Source: Anaerolineae bacterium
Lineage (GTDB): Bacteria; Chloroflexota; Anaerolineae; B4-G1
Length of the DNA stretch: 37,493 nucleotides
Direction: 5' to 3'
Assembly (NCBI GenBank): GCA_030612585.1
Contig: JAUWNP010000022.1
Location: forward strand, 1 to 37,493
Positions 31,708-37,493 of the stretch are shown piece after piece. The number at the start of each line of letters is the position of its first letter. The first letter of the stretch is position 1. The translations under genes and the position numbers were made by a program. The notes beneath the pieces are model-generated. The model was not told the origin of the DNA. It worked only from the letters and a program-made list of their open reading frames with translations, and did not search any database.

Positions 31708-31850
31708 CTACAGCCGCTCTTCCGCGCTGATGGGCATCATCACCAACCCGCCGATCACCTTGGGGTAGCAATCAGTGGATTTCTGGGGCATCCTCTCGTC
31801 GGCCTCGGTGCAGGCCCGCACCTGCTCCACCCGCGTCGGATTCATCACCT
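31708..31850 (-). pseudogene. C-terminal remnant of a DUF1015-family protein
   Basis: About 45 residues, beginning VMNPTRVEQVRACTEADERM and continuing PQKSTDCYPKV, match from memory the conserved end of DUF1015 proteins (normally about 400 residues), where NPT-x-x-EQV and ERMPQKST-x-x-YPK are diagnostic. The residues encoded upstream of VMNPT show no such similarity, so only the tail survives. The rest of the stretch 31433-31970 holds the palindromic operator, the stem-loop and the recO promoter; I see no other gene in it. Confidence 0.65.
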
Positions 31851-31920
31851 GAGGAGACCGTGGTGGACTACGCCCAAGAATCGGAAGCGAGAATCCAGTG
31901 AGGTAAAGAAGGATTCGTCG

Positions 31921-31949
31921 TTTGCGCCTGGTCGTCAGGATGGTATAAT
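31921..31949 (+). promoter_or_regulatory. Extended -10 promoter of recO
   Basis: A perfect -10 TATAAT (31944-31949) is preceded by TG one base upstream (extended -10). The -35 position has only TTTGCG at 17 bases, which is weak. Transcription would start near 31956, just before the GAGGAGG ribosome site of recO. Confidence 0.6.
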
Positions 31950-31969
31950 GGCGCACGAGGAGGCCAGAC

Positions 31970-32782
31970 GTGAGCACAGAGCGGCTATATCGCAGTGAGG
32001 GCATCGTCATACGCCGGCGTAACCAGGGTGAGGCCGACCGCGTCCTGACCCTGTGCACGCCGTTGGGCAAGATAGAGGTTATCGCCAAAGGAGCGCGCAA
32101 ACTGCGCAGCCGGAAGGCGGGTCACGTCGAACTCTTCACCCGCTCCAGTTTCGTGGTCTCGCGGGTGAAGAACTCCTGGGACATCATCAGCCAGGCTGAG
32201 ACCGTCGAAGCACACGAGTTGTTGCGCGGCGACCTGCTGCGTGGGACATACGCTCGCTACGCGGTGGAACTGCTCGACCGCTTCTTCGCCGCAGGGGAAG
32301 GCGGCCCGGCGCTCTTCGACCTGCTCAATCACACGCTCACCTGGCTATGCCAGGATGATAACCTGGACCTGATTGCTCGCTTCTACGAGCAACACCTGCT
32401 GGGACTGGCGGGCTTTCGCCCTGAGTTGTTCCGTTGTGTAGGAGAGCACGATGGGCACGTGTCGCTGCGGCCCCGCGAGCCGGCGGAAGACAAGCGACCC
32501 TATGGCTTCTACTCGGAACGAGGCGGAGCCGTGTGCCGGAATTGCTACGCCGACCGCGTGGCCCCTCAGGGAGTCATGCCGCTCTCACCCGCCGGGCTGT
32601 GGTTCCTGCAGGAATGTCAACGTGGCCCCTATTCCAGGCTGCGCGTCCAGCCAGTCGCACCCACCCTGCACGAAGAGACGGAGCGCGTGATGCAACACTA
32701 CGTCACTTACCACCTGGAGCGGAGTGTGAAATCGGGCACGTTCTTGCGGCAGTTGAAGAGAGAGGGAGAAACAGGCAAATGA
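31970..32782 (+). CDS. recO: DNA repair protein RecO
   Basis: The protein has 270 residues, starting at GTG with GAGGAGG eight bases upstream. RecO loads RecA on gapped DNA with RecF/RecR. The N-terminal OB fold starts LYRSEGIVIRRRNQGEADRVLTLCTPLGKIEVIAKGARK, with the usual R/K-rich strand. The helical middle has YAVELLDRFF and the GLAGFRPEL-x-x-C motif. The zinc-binding region is incomplete by eye: the second pair is clear in CRNC, while the first site keeps one Cys (LFRCVGEH). Its stop overlaps the next ATG (ATGA). Confidence 0.93.
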   Translation: MSTERLYRSEGIVIRRRNQGEADRVLTLCTPLGKIEVIAKGARKLRSRKAGHVELFTRSSFVVSRVKNSWDIISQAETVEAHELLRGDLLRGTYARYAVELLDRFFAAGEGGPALFDLLNHTLTWLCQDDNLDLIARFYEQHLLGLAGFRPELFRCVGEHDGHVSLRPREPAEDKRPYGFYSERGGAVCRNCYADRVAPQGVMPLSPAGLWFLQECQRGPYSRLRVQPVAPTLHEETERVMQHYVTYHLERSVKSGTFLRQLKREGETGK

Positions 32783-33288
32783 CTCAACCTCTGGCATACG
32801 ACTCCACCCCGGCCCGCTCACACGACTGGCGCGAGCGGCAGGCCGGGCTGACCGACTTCACCCGCGCGGCCATGCCCTACCCGCTCACCTTCGCCACCCT
32901 TAGCGGGGCCGATCTGTACGGCTTCCCCAGCGCCGATGGCGACTACGATGTGCGCGCCGCCCACGTGCTGCCGCTGCGGCTGCTCTACCAATACCGCGTG
33001 GCGATGACCGGCATCGTCGTGCTGGAGACAGAGGAGATCGAGGCCAACATCCTACGGCTCAACGAGCGCTTTCGCCTACCAGGGATCGAAGACCTGGTGG
33101 CCCGCAAGGTCAGCGGCGAGATGGTCTGCGTGGAGGACGACGCGCCCTATCTGCGTGAGATCGCCTCCCTCGAACCCCGCCTCGACGAAGCCTACGAGCG
33201 CAGCGCGCTGTCCGACTGCACCCTACCCGAGGTGTGGGCCGCCGCCGAGGACCTCTTGTTCCGCTGTCGCCTGGCCGAGGGGGGATAG
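32779..33288 (+). CDS. Nucleotidyltransferase of the RlaP/YcgL-like family, internally shortened
   Basis: The protein has 169 residues, coupled to recO by an ATGA overlap. The N-terminal half has the polymerase-beta-type site, [19 protein letters not shown], with D55 and D57 as metal ligands. In the family this strand leads through about 100 residues, including a third acidic ligand, to a C-terminal YRV-x-x-TG helix. Here HVLPLR (62-67) runs directly into [16 protein letters not shown], so the middle appears to be missing in frame. The C-terminal helix [26 protein letters not shown] is preserved. It is probably inactive as a transferase, though still an open frame. The comparison is from memory of the family. 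Confidence 0.65.
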   Translation: MTQPLAYDSTPARSHDWRERQAGLTDFTRAAMPYPLTFATLSGADLYGFPSADGDYDVRAAHVLPLRLLYQYRVAMTGIVVLETEEIEANILRLNERFRLPGIEDLVARKVSGEMVCVEDDAPYLREIASLEPRLDEAYERSALSDCTLPEVWAAAEDLLFRCRLAEGG

Positions 33289-33301
33289 TGCAAACAGAAT
33301 C

Positions 33302-33347
33302 TCGCCTCACGCTTCACACTTCACGTTTCACATCTTACGCTTTGCGC
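33302..33347. repeat. CTCACGCTTCACACTTCACG-type dispersed repeat, copy 3
   Basis: This is the reverse orientation of the GTGAGACG/AAACGTGA vocabulary seen at 16425 and 20242, lying between the nucleotidyltransferase gene and glyQS. It fills most of the 97-base gap; the glyQS ribosome site (GAGGGAG) follows it. Confidence 0.55.
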
Positions 33348-33385
33348 CTGGTCCAAGCGACAATTCACTCAATGAGGGAGCCCTT

Positions 33386-36598
<3,213 letters not shown>

Positions 36599-36603
36599 GC
36601 AAC

Positions 36604-36632
36604 TTGCCCAGGGAAAAAGCCTCAAGTATAAT
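36604..36632 (+). promoter_or_regulatory. Promoter of the toxin-antitoxin pair
   Basis: TTGCCC (36604-36609), a 17-base spacer and TATAAT (36627-36632) match 10 of 12 consensus positions. The start point near 36639 precedes an AGGAGG site and the antitoxin ATG at 36657. The -35 box immediately follows the glyQS stop. Confidence 0.65.
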
Positions 36633-36656
36633 TCCACATAGTAAGGAGGCAATAAG

Positions 36657-36890
36657 ATGACAGTCAGTAGAACTATCGAACAGGAAGATTTGGCCCCAAC
36701 GCTGAAAGCCTGGCTGGTCGCCAGCGACATACCACTGACGATGCCATTGGAATTGTTTTTCCTGCCAGGGGAGGTAATCATTCGCCCTCAACCCCCTGAG
36801 CAGCAGGAATTGATAGAGTGGTTTGATGGTTTTCGCCAGCGGTACGATGACGTCTTGCGCCAATTGGCTGGCATCGAAGCAGGGGCATAG
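36657..36890 (+). CDS. Putative antitoxin partner of the Doc-like toxin
   Basis: The protein has 77 residues, with ATG and GGAGG eight bases upstream. I do not recognise a family with certainty. The middle (LKAWLVASDIPLTMPLELFFLPGEVIIRP) has the spacing of a swapped-hairpin AbrB-like strand pair with the common ending '...VIIRP', and the C-terminus is a charged helix (EWFDGFRQRYDDVLRQL) that could wrap the toxin. It is not an evident Phd protein. The stop overlaps the toxin GTG by one base (TAGTG), the usual antitoxin-first arrangement, which is the main reason for the call. Confidence 0.65.
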   Translation: MTVSRTIEQEDLAPTLKAWLVASDIPLTMPLELFFLPGEVIIRPQPPEQQELIEWFDGFRQRYDDVLRQLAGIEAGA

Positions 36891-37285
36891 TGCGCTATCC
36901 CACACTCGACGAGGTCCTGACACTGCACCAGTCGGTCCTGGACGCCCACGGCGGTTCTGCTGGCCTGCGTGACATGGGAGCACTCCAGTCAGCGTTAGCA
37001 GCCCCCCGCCAGACGATGTTTGGCGAGGAGTTATACTCCGGAATCGCGGACAAATCGGCAATCATCCTGTACCTTCTGACCCAGAATCATCCATTTGTGG
37101 ACGGAAACAAACGTACTGCGCTATCGGCCTGCTTCTGGTTTCTCGAGAGCAACGGGTACACACTGGATGTGGGAAGCGAGAATCTGTACCAGTTCACGAT
37201 AGACATTGCCAGCGGACATTTGGACAAAGGCGCGGTGACAGCCTGGATACGGAAGTACCTGCGCCCACTGAAAGCCGGTCGCTGA
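36890..37285 (+). CDS. doc: Doc-family (Fic-fold) toxin
   Basis: The protein has 131 residues, GTG start coupled to the antitoxin gene. The catalytic loop H67-P-F-V-D71-G-N-K74-R-T-A fits the Doc/Fic signature H-x-F-x-D/E-x-N-K-R. The N-terminus (YPTLDEVLTLHQSVLDAHGG, GLRDMGALQSALAAP) is that of Doc proteins. The length agrees with P1 Doc (126). P1 Doc phosphorylates EF-Tu, while classical Fic proteins AMPylate; the Doc grouping suggests the former but was not tested. No repeat of glyQS material is present, and the pair may have arrived as a module. Confidence 0.92.
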   Translation: MRYPTLDEVLTLHQSVLDAHGGSAGLRDMGALQSALAAPRQTMFGEELYSGIADKSAIILYLLTQNHPFVDGNKRTALSACFWFLESNGYTLDVGSENLYQFTIDIASGHLDKGAVTAWIRKYLRPLKAGR

Positions 37286-37294
37286 TTCCATCCG

Positions 37295-37309
37295 CCTGCC
37301 GCCAGCAGG
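37295..37309. repeat. Small hairpin after the toxin gene
   Basis: CCTGC (37295-37299) and GCAGG (37305-37309) flank a five-base loop, ten bases after the doc stop. It has no T-run, so it is at best an mRNA end-protecting hairpin. Confidence 0.3.
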
Positions 37310-37321
37310 TAAACCCGTTGA

Positions 37322-37392
37322 GGCAAAAGTGAAACTCCCACGCTTAACGGCTGGATCTGGCGATCCAGCCGGAGCAAAGCGTGATTTTTGCC
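37322..37392. repeat. Long nested inverted repeat
   Basis: From outside inwards: GGCAAAA/TTTTTGCC, CACGCTT/AAGCGTG and a perfect core CGGCTGGATC (37348-37357) with GATCCAGCCG (37362-37371) around TGGC. This gives an extended hairpin of about 70 bases with small bulges. It may be a terminator-like structure, a dispersed palindromic element, or the fold of a small RNA. The run ATTTTTGCC at the right arm gives a modest T-tract. Confidence 0.6.
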
Positions 37393-37409
37393 ACAACCAG
37401 GCAAGCACA

Positions 37410-37443
37410 AAGCCTCCCATCGGCACAAACCAACGGGAGGCTT
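37410..37443 (+). terminator. Stem-loop near the window end
   Basis: AAGCCTCCC (37410-37418) and GGGAGGCTT (37435-37443) form a nine-base-pair stem with a 16-base loop, followed by CTACCT. The T-tract is poor, so this is a likely but not typical terminator for the toxin-antitoxin transcript or a convergent gene beyond the window. Confidence 0.45.
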
Positions 37444-37448
37444 CTACC

Positions 37449-37493
37449 TGCAAGCTTGCTTACTTGCAGACTTGCTCACTTGCAGACTTGCAG
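37449..37493. repeat. Degenerate 8-bp tandem repeat (CTTGCAGA/CTTGCTCA)
   Basis: Units CTTGCTTA, CTTGCAGA, CTTGCTCA, CTTGCAGA and a partial CTTGCAG run to the last base of the window and presumably beyond. It is another word-type repeat like those at 15945 and 16425, with a different word. Confidence 0.75.

Noticed and set aside
33155..33385. Longer N-terminus for glyQS starting near 33155
   Set aside because: The extra residues overlap the end of the nucleotidyltransferase gene and the dispersed repeat, have no synthetase similarity, and the ATG at 33386 has its own good ribosome site.
37449..37493. CRISPR array at the window end
   Set aside because: The units are 8 bp tandem words without spacers of constant length and without cas genes.

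Overview
This window most resembles the chromosome of a GC-rich, anaerobic-type bacterium of the Chloroflexota (Anaerolineae-like). That is an inference. It rests on the lipoproteins and secreted proteins with Thr-Pro-rich linkers, a one-piece glycyl-tRNA synthetase (GlyQ-GlyS fusion), heavy use of cobalamin enzymes, frequent GTG/TTG starts, and many short degenerate palindromic or tandem repeats lying between and even inside genes. No rRNA, phage, transposase or CRISPR array is visible.

Layout. (1) 1-7586, plus strand: a corrinoid methyl-transfer operon. It holds a pterin-dependent methyltransferase (cut by the window start), a hydantoinase/oxoprolinase-type ASKHA protein, a corrinoid protein, two non-pyrrolysine MttB-family methyltransferases and an M20 amidohydrolase. 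Together these could demethylate quaternary or tertiary amines and pass the methyl group to tetrahydrofolate. (2) 7551-9407, minus: an orphan family-5 solute-binding lipoprotein. (3) 9590-10485, plus: mutM with a full-consensus promoter almost abutting its start codon. (4) 10510-10735: a promoter and terminator bracketing about 190 nt without a gene, a candidate small RNA. (5) 10711-12085, minus: a small operon of a free-standing B12-binding-like domain, a MoaD/ThiS-like protein and an alpha/beta hydrolase. (6) 12193-14120, plus: a zinc-ribbon/TPR/TolB-propeller membrane protein. (7) 14123-16430, plus: four tRNA genes, glmU and cdd.

(8) 16496-31432, minus: the most unusual part. A RpiR-type regulator is followed by a dipeptide/oligopeptide-type ABC importer (binding protein, two permeases, two ATPases). 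Interleaved with it are an ornithine/alanine-racemase-like PLP enzyme, a truncated D-aminoacylase, a gamma-glutamyltranspeptidase-family hydrolase and an octopine/nopaline-dehydrogenase-family protein. Just downstream is a 1225-residue protein that appears to join a B12-binding domain, a mutase-like barrel and a MutL-type reactivase in one chain. I read this as a candidate uptake and degradation pathway for an amino-acid conjugate (opine-like, gamma-glutamyl or D-amino acid) ending in an adenosylcobalamin-dependent carbon-skeleton or amino-group rearrangement. The substrate is not known.

(9) 31433-37493: a DUF1015 remnant, recO, an internally deleted nucleotidyltransferase, a glyQS gene carrying several in-frame palindromic insertions, a Doc-type toxin-antitoxin pair, and repeat-rich DNA to the window end.
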